A DNA stretch of 64,000 nt from an uncultured Oscillospiraceae bacterium (GTDB taxonomy: Bacteria; Bacillota; Clostridia; Oscillospirales; Ruminococcaceae): the NCBI GenBank assembly GCA_934438055.1, contig CAKSAY010000002.1, positions 1 to 64,000 on the forward strand, written 5' to 3'. The notes beneath the pieces are model-generated. The model had not been told where the DNA came from. It made no database searches and saw only the letters and a list, made by a program, of their open reading frames with translations. How positions within the stretch are numbered: position 1 is the first letter of the stretch; each line of letters starts with the position of its first letter. Shown here piece after piece: positions 44,331 to 53,795 of this stretch. The position numbers and the translations under genes were made by a program.

Positions 44331-45947
44331 CTATTGTGGTGAAGAAGCTTGATATTCTGTGATCAAATCAGCAATTTCAGCAAAGACAGGACCAGCATCT
44401 GCTGAACCGGAGGTTCCTCCTTCAACTAAAACTGTCACAATATATTCCGGTTCATCAGCCGGAAAGAAACCTGTGTACCACACCTGATAAATCTCCGAGC
44501 CGTCCGCAGCAAACTTCCCCGTCTGCGCTGTTGCCGACTTCCCCCCGGCAGTTGTTCTCTTAGGGTGAAAAGACGCGTCAGGCTGATTGGCAATGCATTG
44601 CGCAAGCATTTCCTGTAGTTCAAACGCCGTCTCTTCTGACATCACCTGAATAGGAGCAGGAATCGAAGCCGGTGCATCAATGGTTCTGCCGTCAGAAGAC
44701 GTGCCCTGCACTAAACTCGGCGCAATAGATTGCCCATGATTGCAAACCGATAAAAGAAGTTCGCTAACCTGAAGAGGGGTTGCTGTTAAATCTCCTTGTC
44801 CAAAAGAAAAATTTGCAACATCACCAGGGTTTTGCAGTTCATCCATGCTGGGAAAATAGCCTTTTGAAGATGTGATGCCATCTGCCAAAGTAAACGATTT
44901 ACCAAACCCCATGTCAGAAGCAACCTTGCGAACTTTGTCCGCCCCTGTTTCCAACCCTAAACTGATAAAATAGGGATTACAGGACTCCTGCAAAGCCTGC
45001 TGCATATTTAAAACGCCATGGCCTGCATGATTGTGGCAATGAAAAACTTGCCCGGCAACCTCAATGCTGCCCGTGCAGTTAAATGTCCTCTCAGGGGTGC
45101 ATCCATTGTCTAACGCCGCAGCAGCTGTTGCAATTTTAAATGTAGAACCCACATTAAAAGCTTGCAGCGCTCGATTGTTCATAGGGGTGTTAACTTCATC
45201 GTTCATGCTCGCAGCCGGATTATTTTGTGAAAAGGAAGGAAAACTTGCAGAGGCGACAATCTCAGCCGTCTGCGCGTCTAAAACAACAACAGCGCCTCTG
45301 TCAATATATTTTTCACCAACATGCTCCACAATGTCCTGTATTCCTTTGTCTAAGGTGAGCACAACACCCGCCTGCGAACTTCCTGTTGAAGATGTGGTAA
45401 CACCGCTTCCCTTTAAATAGTCACCCACACCATTGACCGTGCAGGTTGCTAAAGTCTTTTCACCATTCTCATCTAAATAATCATTATAAGATGCTTCAAT
45501 GCCCGTAACTCCCTCACCGTCCCCATCTAAATATCCAATGATGTGGGGAGCAAGACTATTGTCAGTATATCGTTTGGGAACCTCAAAAACTTGAATGTTT
45601 TCATTATTGCTGTAAGGACTGTTTACATCGACTACAAACGGTTTGCCTGTTTGAAATTTCTCCGCCAATTCCTCTCTATCTAAAGAATCATTGAGAGAAA
45701 GTAAATCGTCAATACAAGCAGGATCCGGCAAAACGACTGCCCGATAGGCAGTGCCTTGATTGACAAAACTGTTAAAATTTCTATCATAAATCTCAGCTCT
45801 TGAGGCACTAAGCGTTAAGGTATAGTCGCTTTGCGTAGCGGCAGTTTGTACCAATTCCGGCGAAGTCGCTAAATAAACAACCCGAATCATTAACAGAGCA
45901 AAAAGAACAAATAAAAATGTAAGAAATCCCGCCATTCTCTTTTCCAT
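44331..45947 (-). CDS. Penicillin-binding protein 2-like transpeptidase with an altered KTG box
   Basis: 538 residues: N-terminal membrane helix (about 8-28), a short dimerisation domain and a transpeptidase domain. The active-site SxxK is in GSTFK, SxN is in ESCNPYF, and the third box reads KSATAQTG where KTG or KSG is usual, so Gly is replaced by Ala. That box shapes the active site and beta-lactam binding. Similar in build to small FtsI/PbpA-like proteins. Ribosome binding site TTGGAGGTG. Confidence 0.85.
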   Translation of the reverse strand: MEKRMAGFLTFLFVLFALLMIRVVYLATSPELVQTAATQSDYTLTLSASRAEIYDRNFNSFVNQGTAYRAVVLPDPACIDDLLSLNDSLDREELAEKFQTGKPFVVDVNSPYSNNENIQVFEVPKRYTDNSLAPHIIGYLDGDGEGVTGIEASYNDYLDENGEKTLATCTVNGVGDYLKGSGVTTSSTGSSQAGVVLTLDKGIQDIVEHVGEKYIDRGAVVVLDAQTAEIVASASFPSFSQNNPAASMNDEVNTPMNNRALQAFNVGSTFKIATAAAALDNGCTPERTFNCTGSIEVAGQVFHCHNHAGHGVLNMQQALQESCNPYFISLGLETGADKVRKVASDMGFGKSFTLADGITSSKGYFPSMDELQNPGDVANFSFGQGDLTATPLQVSELLLSVCNHGQSIAPSLVQGTSSDGRTIDAPASIPAPIQVMSEETAFELQEMLAQCIANQPDASFHPKRTTAGGKSATAQTGKFAADGSEIYQVWYTGFFPADEPEYIVTVLVEGGTSGSADAGPVFAEIADLITEYQASSPQ

Positions 45948-46093
45948 GCACTCACCTCCACAATTTTATTTTTGGCCTATATTTCCCAAAACATACACAT
46001 CAAATCTTCCAAATGCAGTAGTTTTTTGAAAACAATTTAAAGATACTGATTTAAATACAAATTACCTTTCAATTCTCGTTTTTGAATAGCATC

Positions 46094-46121
46094 TTGCTAT
46101 TTTGACAAATTGTTGTATAAT
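46094..46121 (+). promoter_or_regulatory. Promoter of guaA
   Basis: TTGCTA at 46094-46099, a 16-nt spacer and TATAAT at 46116-46121. It predicts a leader of about 355 nt. Confidence 0.6.
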
Positions 46122-46127
46122 AAATTT

Positions 46128-46483
46128 AATGAGATATTGTTTCCCTTAATAGAAAAAACTGTACTATATGCAGCTACACTACTATACAACAGAGTATCAA
46201 TTGCAAAAAGAACAAAGGGTCAATCTATTCATCTGCTCTAAGCGAGTGTCTGTGCAAATGCCAAAACGAAATTCCATTTCCAAAGCAAAAACAACCTTGA
46301 CTATGACTTTATTATGCACAGCATTGCGTCAGATGAACAGTGTATTCTTTCCGCTTAAAGGGCAGATAAGACATCCCACTCGCTTTTACACACATATTGT
46401 TATTCCATACACAAGCGAGAATGCTTTTCCATTTTAGAAAGGAAATATTAACTGCGGCAAAACAGTGAAGAAAGGAAATCATT
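46128..46483 (+). promoter_or_regulatory. Long guaA leader with mutually exclusive hairpins
   Basis: AAGCGAGTG (46240-46248) can pair with CACTCGCTT (46377-46385), and the same CTCGCTT can instead pair with AAGCGAG (46413-46419), which precedes a T-rich stretch. This is the layout of a transcription attenuator. I recognise no known purine or other riboswitch core. An 89-codon frame in it lacks a ribosome binding site. Confidence 0.4.
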
Positions 46484-48016
46484 ATGAACCATCAAACCAT
46501 TTTAGTCATTGACTTTGGCGGTCAATATAATCAGCTAATTGCCCGTCGAGTAAGAGAATGCGGAGTTTATTGCGAAGTCCACCCCTACACAAAAGCTGTA
46601 GAAAAACTCAAAGAGCTTTCCCCCAGCGGCATTATATTTACGGGAGGACCCAACAGCGTTTATGCAGAAAATTCGCCTAGTCTTCCAAAAGAAATTTTTT
46701 CATGCAACATCCCCATCTTGGGCATCTGCTACGGGGCTCAACTCATGGCACAGTTGTGCGGAGGCGAAGTCCAAAGTGCAGCCAAGAATGAATATGGTAT
46801 GACACAGACAGAGCTTAACACTTCATCCCTTCTGTTTAGCGGCATGAAAAAAACTGTGACTACCTGGATGAGTCACACCGATTATATTTCTACGCTTCCC
46901 GAGGGATTTGTTGTAACCGCAAAAGCGCCGCAATGTCCTGTTGCCGCAATGGAAAATCAAGAAAGAGGGCTTTATGCTCTACAATTTCATCCTGAGGTGT
47001 CACACACACAATATGGCGTCAAAATGCTCCGCAATTTTTTATATGAAGTTTGTCATTGCACCGGTGATTGGAGCATGCAGGATTATGCCAATACTGCAAT
47101 TGAACAGATTCGAAATCAGGTAAAAGATGGTAAGGTGCTGCTCGCGCTCTCAGGTGGAGTAGACTCCTCTGTCTTGGCGGCGCTCCTGTCAAAAGCAATT
47201 GGGCGACAACTCACTTGTGTGTTTGTTGATCATGGTCTCTTGAGAAAAAATGAAGCAGATGAAGTTGAAACCGCCTTTGTTGATAAAGACCTAAATTTTA
47301 AACGGATTGATGCATCAAAACAGTTCTTAGAAAAATTGACAGGGGTAACCGAACCTGAAAGAAAACGAAAAATCATCGGAGAAGAATTCATCCGTGTGTT
47401 TGAAGCAATAGGAAAAGAAATTGGAGAGGTTGACTTTCTTGCACAGGGCACCATCTACCCTGATGTGATTGAATCCGGATTAGGTGATTCTGCTACAATT
47501 AAAAGCCACCATAATGTAGGAGGACTTCCCTCTGTTGTTGACTTTAAAGAACTTGTTGAGCCCCTGCGTCTTCTTTTTAAGGATGAAGTGAGAGAGCTGG
47601 GAATGAAACTTGGTCTTCCTGAATCCATCGTCTTTAGGCAGCCCTTTCCGGGGCCCGGTCTTGCTCTGCGTGTGATCGGAGAAATCACGCCTGAAAAGCT
47701 GCATATTGTGCGTGAGGCGGATTCTATCTTCCGTGAAGAAATCGCAGATGCCGGTCTTGATAGAGAGATACATCAATATTTCGCTGTCCTTACATCTATG
47801 CGATCCGTAGGTGTTATGGGCGACGGCAGAACCTATGACTATACACTTGCCCTGCGCGGCGTGACAACAACAGACTTTATGACGGCAGATTTTGCACGAA
47901 TCCCCTATGAACTTCTCGCAAAAATCTCCAACAGAATCGTCAACGAGGTAAATTCTGTTAATCGTATCGTTTACGATATTACTACCAAACCTCCTGCAAC
48001 TATCGAGTGGGAATAA
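46484..48016 (+). CDS. guaA: GMP synthase (glutamine-hydrolysing)
   Basis: 510 residues. Class I glutamine amidotransferase domain (Cys82 in GICYGAQ; His-Glu in HPEVSHT), ATP-pyrophosphatase domain with the P-loop SGGVDSS, and the C-terminal dimerisation domain ending in KPPATIEWE. Converts XMP to GMP. AGAAAGGAA precedes the ATG. Downstream there is no terminator before the IS3 remnant. Confidence 0.97.
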   Translation: MNHQTILVIDFGGQYNQLIARRVRECGVYCEVHPYTKAVEKLKELSPSGIIFTGGPNSVYAENSPSLPKEIFSCNIPILGICYGAQLMAQLCGGEVQSAAKNEYGMTQTELNTSSLLFSGMKKTVTTWMSHTDYISTLPEGFVVTAKAPQCPVAAMENQERGLYALQFHPEVSHTQYGVKMLRNFLYEVCHCTGDWSMQDYANTAIEQIRNQVKDGKVLLALSGGVDSSVLAALLSKAIGRQLTCVFVDHGLLRKNEADEVETAFVDKDLNFKRIDASKQFLEKLTGVTEPERKRKIIGEEFIRVFEAIGKEIGEVDFLAQGTIYPDVIESGLGDSATIKSHHNVGGLPSVVDFKELVEPLRLLFKDEVRELGMKLGLPESIVFRQPFPGPGLALRVIGEITPEKLHIVREADSIFREEIADAGLDREIHQYFAVLTSMRSVGVMGDGRTYDYTLALRGVTTTDFMTADFARIPYELLAKISNRIVNEVNSVNRIVYDITTKPPATIEWE

Positions 48017-48118
48017 TTTCATATCCAAGAAAAAACCAGTAAACAAAAACCTTGCACCGCTTTGACGCCCTCTGTGGCAACAACATGGCAACGTTATTTA
48101 AATAATTATAAAAGTAAA

Positions 48119-49338
48119 GAACTATCAGACTTGCACAGGTCCGTAAAAAACGGACAATAGAAAAAAGAGATATTGGAGTTAAGAAAGCAAGAAAAAAACA
48201 AAAGAGAAATATGTGAGAAATATGATTTTTCAATGAAGCAATTAACCAATTTTATAACGCGATATAATACAAAACAAAAAAAGCCCGAAGCAGAAATAGC
48301 AATAAAGTGCAAGGGCAGACCACCAAGGGATGATGTAGTAAGCGAACAGGATAAAATTGCTGAACTAAAATATATATTTGCTCGCAAACAAGCAAAAATA
48401 AAGTCATTGGAAATGGAAGATGAACTGATGCAGGATTTTCTCTCGCTCACCGAAAGGAAGAGAGAACAAGCATAAAATATATGCTAATTTAACGTCACAA
48501 AGATACTCAATTAGCAAAATGTGTCGGTTCGTTGGCATATCTCGCAGTGGATACTACGGATATGTGTCGCAAATGGATATATCTACACGGGATTTGCCGC
48601 TTGCAGAGAAGATTCGGGAGTGTCAGCAAGAGTACGGCAAAACCTACGGTACATATATGACCTTAAAGCAAGGTATTTACCGTAATCCTAAAATAGTACT
48701 GCAAATTATGCACAAATATGAATTGTTATCTGTAACCAGAAGAAAGAAATACCGCAATTATAGTAATTGTCTTCATTGTTATGATAAGTTGTTAGACCAA
48801 AGTTTTAATGCTGACAGACCAAATCAAAAATGACTGACAGATATTTCATATATCAAGACGTCACAAGGAACATTGTACCTTTCGATCATCAGAGATTTGT
48901 ACGATAATAGTATTGTTAACTACAAAACCGTCACCAAGCAAAATGTAAATCTTGTTTTAAATTCTATCAGAGCAGCAAAGAAAAAAGAGAAAGTCACTGC
49001 ACAGCTACAACTCCACAGTGCCCAAAGCTTTCAACATATCTCACACGGATATTTTAAGCTAACGCAAGAATGCAACATTACGCTTTCAATCTCAAGACGT
49101 GGAAATCCATATGATAACGCTTTAGCTGAAAGCAGAATGTATTTATCGCACCAAGCTAAAATTCTATGAGCAAGCTCGCCTCCTCATAGATAACTGCATT
49201 TACTTTTTATAACAGCCAAAGATTCAGCTCAAAACAAAACTGACTCCGCTTGAAAAACGAAGCCGGTATGTTGCCTAAAATTTTATTTCAACTGCCATAC
49301 ATGCCTTTTTCTACTGTCTGCACAATTTGGGACAGTTC
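48119..49338 (+). mobile_element. Degenerate IS3-family insertion sequence
   Basis: About 1.2 kb, the usual IS3 size. Weakly matching ends: GAACTATC at 48119 and GACAGTTC at 49331-49338. All transposase frames are broken (next entry). Inserted downstream of guaA. Confidence 0.7.
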
Positions 49339-49365
49339 AACTTTTGGCGTCTGATACATCTTTTG
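48173..49365 (+). pseudogene. IS3-family transposase (OrfA and OrfB), inactivated
   Basis: An OrfA-like piece (48173-48475, helix-turn-helix and leucine-zipper-like) is followed by an OrfB N-terminal part (48519-48833). After NADRPNQK a TGA replaces the Trp that normally precedes LTDISY of the DDE core. The core continues from 48840, but the second acidic residue is lost (HSAQ instead of HSDQ), and after NPYDNALAES a deletion shifts the frame. C-terminal remnants (LLIDNCIYF) are readable to about 49.2 kb. Confidence 0.8.
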
Positions 49366-49391
49366 GTTTTTAAAAACATTCGTTCATCCAA

Positions 49392-49769
49392 CTAGTCTTT
49401 TGAATGATTCCTCGTCAACATATCAATAGCTTCATCCTGTATTGTAACAAAGAAAACATCTTTTCCCCTATTGCTCTCATAGATGAAGTCTTTTAGCGGT
49501 TTGCTTGTATAATGCGAATAATCGCCATAAATGGAAATACGTCCGCCATAGTTGATAAACTTCTGTAATATCTCCCCTGCAAGTCCGGTGCTGAGAATAG
49601 AAAAACCTTCTGCAATAAGCTGTTTGGAAACTACAATATTTTCCGTCCCCACATCATACTTAGCGCTCATGAGCAAATCAATCGCAGAGTGAACATTCAT
49701 AATCACTTTATTATCGCTCTTTGCTAATGCACAAAGAATACCATTATTTTCAACTTTGATCAAATGCAT
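49392..49769 (-). CDS. DUF4180-family protein
   Basis: 125 residues. ENIVVSKQLIAEGFSILSTGLAGEILQKF and RISIYGDYS are typical DUF4180 regions, a small alpha/beta domain of unknown function. AAAGGACAC lies 9 nt before the ATG. Confidence 0.75.
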   Translation of the reverse strand: MHLIKVENNGILCALAKSDNKVIMNVHSAIDLLMSAKYDVGTENIVVSKQLIAEGFSILSTGLAGEILQKFINYGGRISIYGDYSHYTSKPLKDFIYESNRGKDVFFVTIQDEAIDMLTRNHSKD

Positions 49770-49949
49770 ATATTGTGTCCTTTCTGTGTTTAATCGTCTC
49801 TCATTTTGTCTTTAAAGACCCAAACATTATATCGTCTAAGTATCTGCAACCAAATGTTTGCCTATTGCTGTGTAGCCTTGTACTTAGAATCGTTATAACG
49901 CCGCCCTTAGCTGTGGATAGGAACATATGGTTAAAGGCATTTTTTGTCG

Positions 49950-50276
49950 CTATTTTTTTGAAGGAGTTTTTTTCTTTGGTGCAGGAAGTTCATCATACAT
50001 AAAAAGAAACAGCTCGCAGAGAAATCTCCTATTGTAAATGTTATCAACCAAGAGCATTTCTTTTGCTCCCTCATAGGGTAATTCGTAGGTTGCTGTCGGC
50101 ATAAGAGAAATTGCAGATACAATGGGTTTTACAAACAAACGGTCATCATAAATACCGCCAACGATTTTATCACGAAAACAGATAATATACTCGCCCATCA
50201 TTGCCCGACAGGAAATACCGTCTAAATCCGATAGTTGCTCTAATATAAAGGATAAATACTCTTTACTTGAAGTCAT
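49950..50276 (-). CDS. TfoX/Sxy N-terminal domain protein
   Basis: 108 residues from the ATG at 50276 (MTSSKEYLSFILEQL). CRAMMGEYIICFRDKIVGGIYDDRLFVKP is the TfoX N-domain pattern. Stand-alone forms are common in Firmicutes and of unknown role; a competence function should not be assumed. It ends in a Lys-rich tail. Confidence 0.7.
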   Translation of the reverse strand: MTSSKEYLSFILEQLSDLDGISCRAMMGEYIICFRDKIVGGIYDDRLFVKPIVSAISLMPTATYELPYEGAKEMLLVDNIYNRRFLCELFLFMYDELPAPKKKTPSKK

Positions 50277-50339
50277 AATACGCCTGCTTTCAATCATCGG
50301 TTTTGAGTTTGTCCCTAAATGCTCCAAGCAATGTGTCAT

Positions 50340-50730
50340 TCAATTTTTGTGATAGAGCTTTCGTCCATTGTTGTATGGTATAAACTGCGGATAGCGGTAA
50401 CGCCGGTTATCGTATTCTTCCCTGCTGATTTTTTCAAAAAACTTGTCCACCTGTTCTCTCCAAACGGAAAGCATTTTGAACAACTCGGCAGTGTCTTTAT
50501 CTTTGTCCTTGTTGACCTTCAGTCAAACCTCTCCATTTGCTTCGCTAACGGTCAAATCGGTAAACATCTCCAAGGATGAATAAGGTTTGCATAAGCCCGA
50601 TATAGTTTGTCAATGTCAGAAACATTAAGGACCTGTGGCGCAATATCGATCGCCTGCAGAAATACCACGATAATCTCCCCTTACAGCTTTCATGAATCTG
50701 TGTTATACTACACCAAACACACATCCGCAC
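50340..50730 (-). pseudogene. Remains of one gene, several frames broken
   Basis: On the minus strand, IDIAPQVLNVSDIDKLYRAY is readable near 50.6 kb, then in another frame a stretch with SVWREQVDKFFEKISREEYD and a YPQFIPYNNGRKLYHKN end near 50.34 kb. These look like one former helical protein with frameshifts and a stop. Family not recognised. Confidence 0.4.
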
Positions 50731-51527
50731 TCTATTCTCAAAGCCCTACTATTTCAAGATATTTCTACATCGCTCCTCGTAGAAATCTAAAAATATATCC
50801 TATCATCAATTGCCATCGTATTCTTTCACTACTTGGTCATATATCCGGCAAGTATCTTATTTTTCTCTAAAATTCTCATCTTTTTTCCAACCTAAAAAAG
50901 GTCTCTAATCAACGCTGCCAATAATAATCATAAGTATTAACAATGTTAAAGCAAATCACAAAAAATAGTTTTGAGCCATTTTGTCATTCTACTGAACATG
51001 ATAAAACCGATTCCCCTAAGTAATATGATAGTAGCATAATTGTCTTGATCGATAGATAGCATTTCGCATAACGTCTAAAAAACTATAATGTCACTGCTAT
51101 CAACCTTCCTATTATTCGACAATAAAACGCATAATACCTCTTGAAATAAAACAACATCTCGCAAAATGCTGTGTTTCAAAACGCCTATCCCTTTTTGGAC
51201 AACCACATAGCACCTTACAAAAACGGATTGTATTATACCACTTCTATGGGTGGAAAAATTTTCAGTTTTAGGCTATAATGATAAAATAGGTAAAACAAAT
51301 CGCTGCAAGGATTAAAACGAAAATAAAGACAAACAATCTGCAGACTCAAATATAGAAATCTTTCTTTAAAATTTCGGAATCTAAAGAACGGACATTTCCT
51401 GTGCAATAGTTTAGTCTTTCAGAAGAAATCGTGTGGCAAATTTTTCGTCTCTTCAAACTACAGAAGCAAATAATGCGACATTCGACATTGAATGATATGT
51501 ATTTTATAATCGGCTATCAAACTATCT
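50731..51527. other. Gene-free region, about 800 bp
   Basis: AT-rich with no supported frame. Around 51.27-51.32 kb a short stretch (TATAAT, then GCAAGGATTAAAACGAA) faintly recalls the 3' part of the small-locus copy 3, but too little remains to call it a fourth copy. Confidence 0.4.
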
Positions 51528-51770
51528 CTAAAAAATAAATCGCAGGCTCAAAGGCGCATTAGGGTTGACTTCCATATCTGTATCCGGTAAAATTTCCATT
51601 CCCGCTATTGTGCGGTCTAAAACAAAAACATTATTGCCTGTGAAAGAAAGTCCTCCACTAATCACCATTTCTATAGCAGCAAGCTATCCATTATTTGCAG
51701 ATAAAAATGAAACTTTTAATGCCCTATACAAAACTATGCTTATGATGAATCCAAACTAGCTCTTTCAAAT
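51528..51770 (-). pseudogene. C-terminal gene fragment with an internal stop
   Basis: On the minus strand a frame ending at 51528 reads IEMVISGGLSFTGNN, then LDRTIAGMEILPDTDME and VNPNAPLSLRFIF. The balanced composition looks coding, but a TAG interrupts it (after SANNG) and there is no start. Family not recognised. Confidence 0.3.
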
Positions 51771-51791
51771 GAGATCTGGAGGTATCATGAA

Positions 51792-52328
51792 ATGATGCAG
51801 TATACAACGACCTATTCCTCTCCGCTTGGAGAGATACTGCTTGCAGGCAACAATGTAGGTCTAACCGGGTTATGGTTTGAATCAAATCAATATTATCCGG
51901 AAAACCTTGATTTTAAACACAAACAAAAAAATCTGCCTGTGTTTGCGCTGGTAAAAAAATGGCTGGATATTTATTTTTCCGGCAAAGAGCCTGACTTTAT
52001 GCCGCCTATCCATATGATTGGCTCTACATTTGAATTGTCTGTTTGGAAAATTCTACAAAAGATTTCTTATGGAAAAACAACAACCTATGGTGAAATTGCA
52101 AAACACATTGCAATCGAAAGAAAACTTGCCGGAATGTCTGCACAAGCTGTAGGCAGAGCCGTTGGGCATAATGCAATATCCATTATCATCCCCTGTCACA
52201 GAGTTGTTGGAAAAAATGGAAGTTTAACAGGCTATGCCGGCGGCATTGATAAAAAAAGAGCCTTATTAACATTGGAAGGAGTGAATATGACAAGGCTTTT
52301 TGTTCCGACTAAAGGAACAGCCTTATAA
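51792..52328 (+). CDS. ogt: Methylated-DNA--protein-cysteine methyltransferase
   Basis: 178 residues. N-terminal RNase H-like domain, then the C-terminal DNA-binding domain with SYGKTTTYGEIAK and the acceptor cysteine in IIPCHRVVG. Repairs O6-alkylguanine in a suicide reaction. GGAGG lies 9 nt before the ATG. The next gene encodes a related small protein. Confidence 0.93.
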   Translation: MMQYTTTYSSPLGEILLAGNNVGLTGLWFESNQYYPENLDFKHKQKNLPVFALVKKWLDIYFSGKEPDFMPPIHMIGSTFELSVWKILQKISYGKTTTYGEIAKHIAIERKLAGMSAQAVGRAVGHNAISIIIPCHRVVGKNGSLTGYAGGIDKKRALLTLEGVNMTRLFVPTKGTAL

Positions 52329-52332
52329 TATT

Positions 52333-52641
52333 ATGAAACGCATCTTAGAACAAGATTTAATCTATCAAATACTTTCTGTAGTCGGGGAAATTCCACTAGG
52401 TTATGTTGCCACCTATGGGCAAATTGCAAAGCTAATTGGCAGAGATAAAAATGCAAGGCTTGTTGGTAAAGCACTCAGTGTCGCACAATACTACGGAGAT
52501 TACCCCTGTCATAGAGTCGTCAATCATGCAGGCAGGCTTGCTCCCGGATGGCAACAACAAAAAGAGTTGCTCCAACAAGAAGGCATACCATTCATAAACG
52601 AAAACAGAGTTGATTTGAAAAAGTGTTTGTGGAATTGCTGA
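52333..52641 (+). CDS. MGMT-family small alkyltransferase-like protein
   Basis: 102 residues, only the C-terminal DNA-binding domain: VATYGQIAKLIGRDKNARLVGKAL and YPCHRVVNHAGRLAPGW. The Cys is kept, unlike alkyltransferase-like proteins with Trp there, but the N-terminal domain is absent. Starts 4 nt after ogt, so the pair is translated together. Probably senses or flags alkylated bases; direct repair is uncertain. Confidence 0.8.
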   Translation: MKRILEQDLIYQILSVVGEIPLGYVATYGQIAKLIGRDKNARLVGKALSVAQYYGDYPCHRVVNHAGRLAPGWQQQKELLQQEGIPFINENRVDLKKCLWNC

Positions 52642-53750
52642 GCACAACGGAAATTTTCGAGGTGATTTGCGTAACACATCATTATGTGCCTAAAGTTGTT
52701 CATTGTCTTCTAAAATAAAATGCAGCAATAGAATTTGACTTTGGCTGGAACCGCATAAATCTCCTCTTGAACAAAAGACTCCCAAGCGCATTGCTATACA
52801 TGTCTGTGAAAAATATAGATAAGCATCTCCATAGATGAACAAGATAGTAGATCAACATATGAAAAAGTATGAATTTTCTTCCATCACAGCAATCATAGTA
52901 TGGTTTGCTCCAAATTTGTCTCAAAAATATGCTACAGCAAAAATGTCCTATCTGTGAGAATTATAAACTCAATGCAATTCACTAACCATTCTGTTAGAAA
53001 GCGATTCTAAAGTCTTGCAAAAAGTTCCCTATCTACAGGCATATCCGTAGACAGGGAGACCAATATAGAAAAATCGCATTATAACCATCTAATGCGAAAT
53101 CACAAATATGTTTCTATGTAGATAGGCCGTCATCAGAACGGCTGTCATGGCCGGAAAGCGAGGCTGTCCACAGCGAAATATAGTGAAAATCTGAAAGATA
53201 GAAGCCAAATATTCTATAATAAAAATAAATCTCTTAAATAACAATCAAAACTGTTTTACTAAAACTTGAAGCCTTGGAAACAGTTGCTTTTTTTGTATAA
53301 CTATGAGATAATTGGGAGAATGCTTCTTTTTATAACAATCTAAAGGTGCTAAATCCCCTATGGTTACCGCGTCTGCAAAAAACAAACTGATTGCATCTGC
53401 CATTTAGAATAATTGGGTGAGATAAACCGTTCTTGGTTGTCTTATGCCACTAAAGATAGGTCGTCTTCACAATACCTCTCTTAATGATATTAGAAAAGAT
53501 TTATCATTCACTAAAAGCATAGATTCATGCTATGCGCTAAACGTCTATGCTTTATAAACATAAATAAAATTTTGCAAATCGCCTAAAAGCCACGTTAAAC
53601 AAAGAAACAAAGAATAAATTAAAGTGATTTTGATATGAAGATAAGACATTGTTCGTTAAATCTCACCCAAAAACGACAATTGATACGTAACATCAACCTT
53701 TTAGATATTCTAAAATAAAAAGGCTTTTGCGTAACGAATCTTGATTAATC
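52642..53750. other. Gene-free region, 1.1 kb
   Basis: No supported gene on either strand. An imperfect 13-bp hairpin at about 53025-53057 (TTCCCTATCTAC with GTAGACAGGGA) is not followed by T and may be a relic of a terminator. The rest looks like decayed sequence. Confidence 0.45.
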
Positions 53751-53759
53751 CGGAGGAAA

Positions 53760-53795
53760 ATGGAAAAATTCATATGGTTATTCACCCGTCTGTAA
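53760..53795 (+). CDS. Possible 11-codon leader ORF at the acyltransferase start
   Basis: MEKFIWLFTRL, directly behind GGAGGAAA, the only good ribosome binding site here. It overlaps the beginning of the acyltransferase frame out of phase. It could feed ribosomes into the downstream gene, or mark a frameshift near the true start. Confidence 0.25.
   Translation: MEKFIWLFTRL

Noticed and set aside
46168..46437. 89-codon ORF upstream of guaA
   Set aside because: No ribosome binding site, unusual composition, and it coincides with the structured guaA leader.
51270..51330. Fourth copy of the small convergent-promoter locus
   Set aside because: Only a TATAAT and a CAAGGATTAAAACGAA-like stretch recall copy 3; no arms and no ORF.
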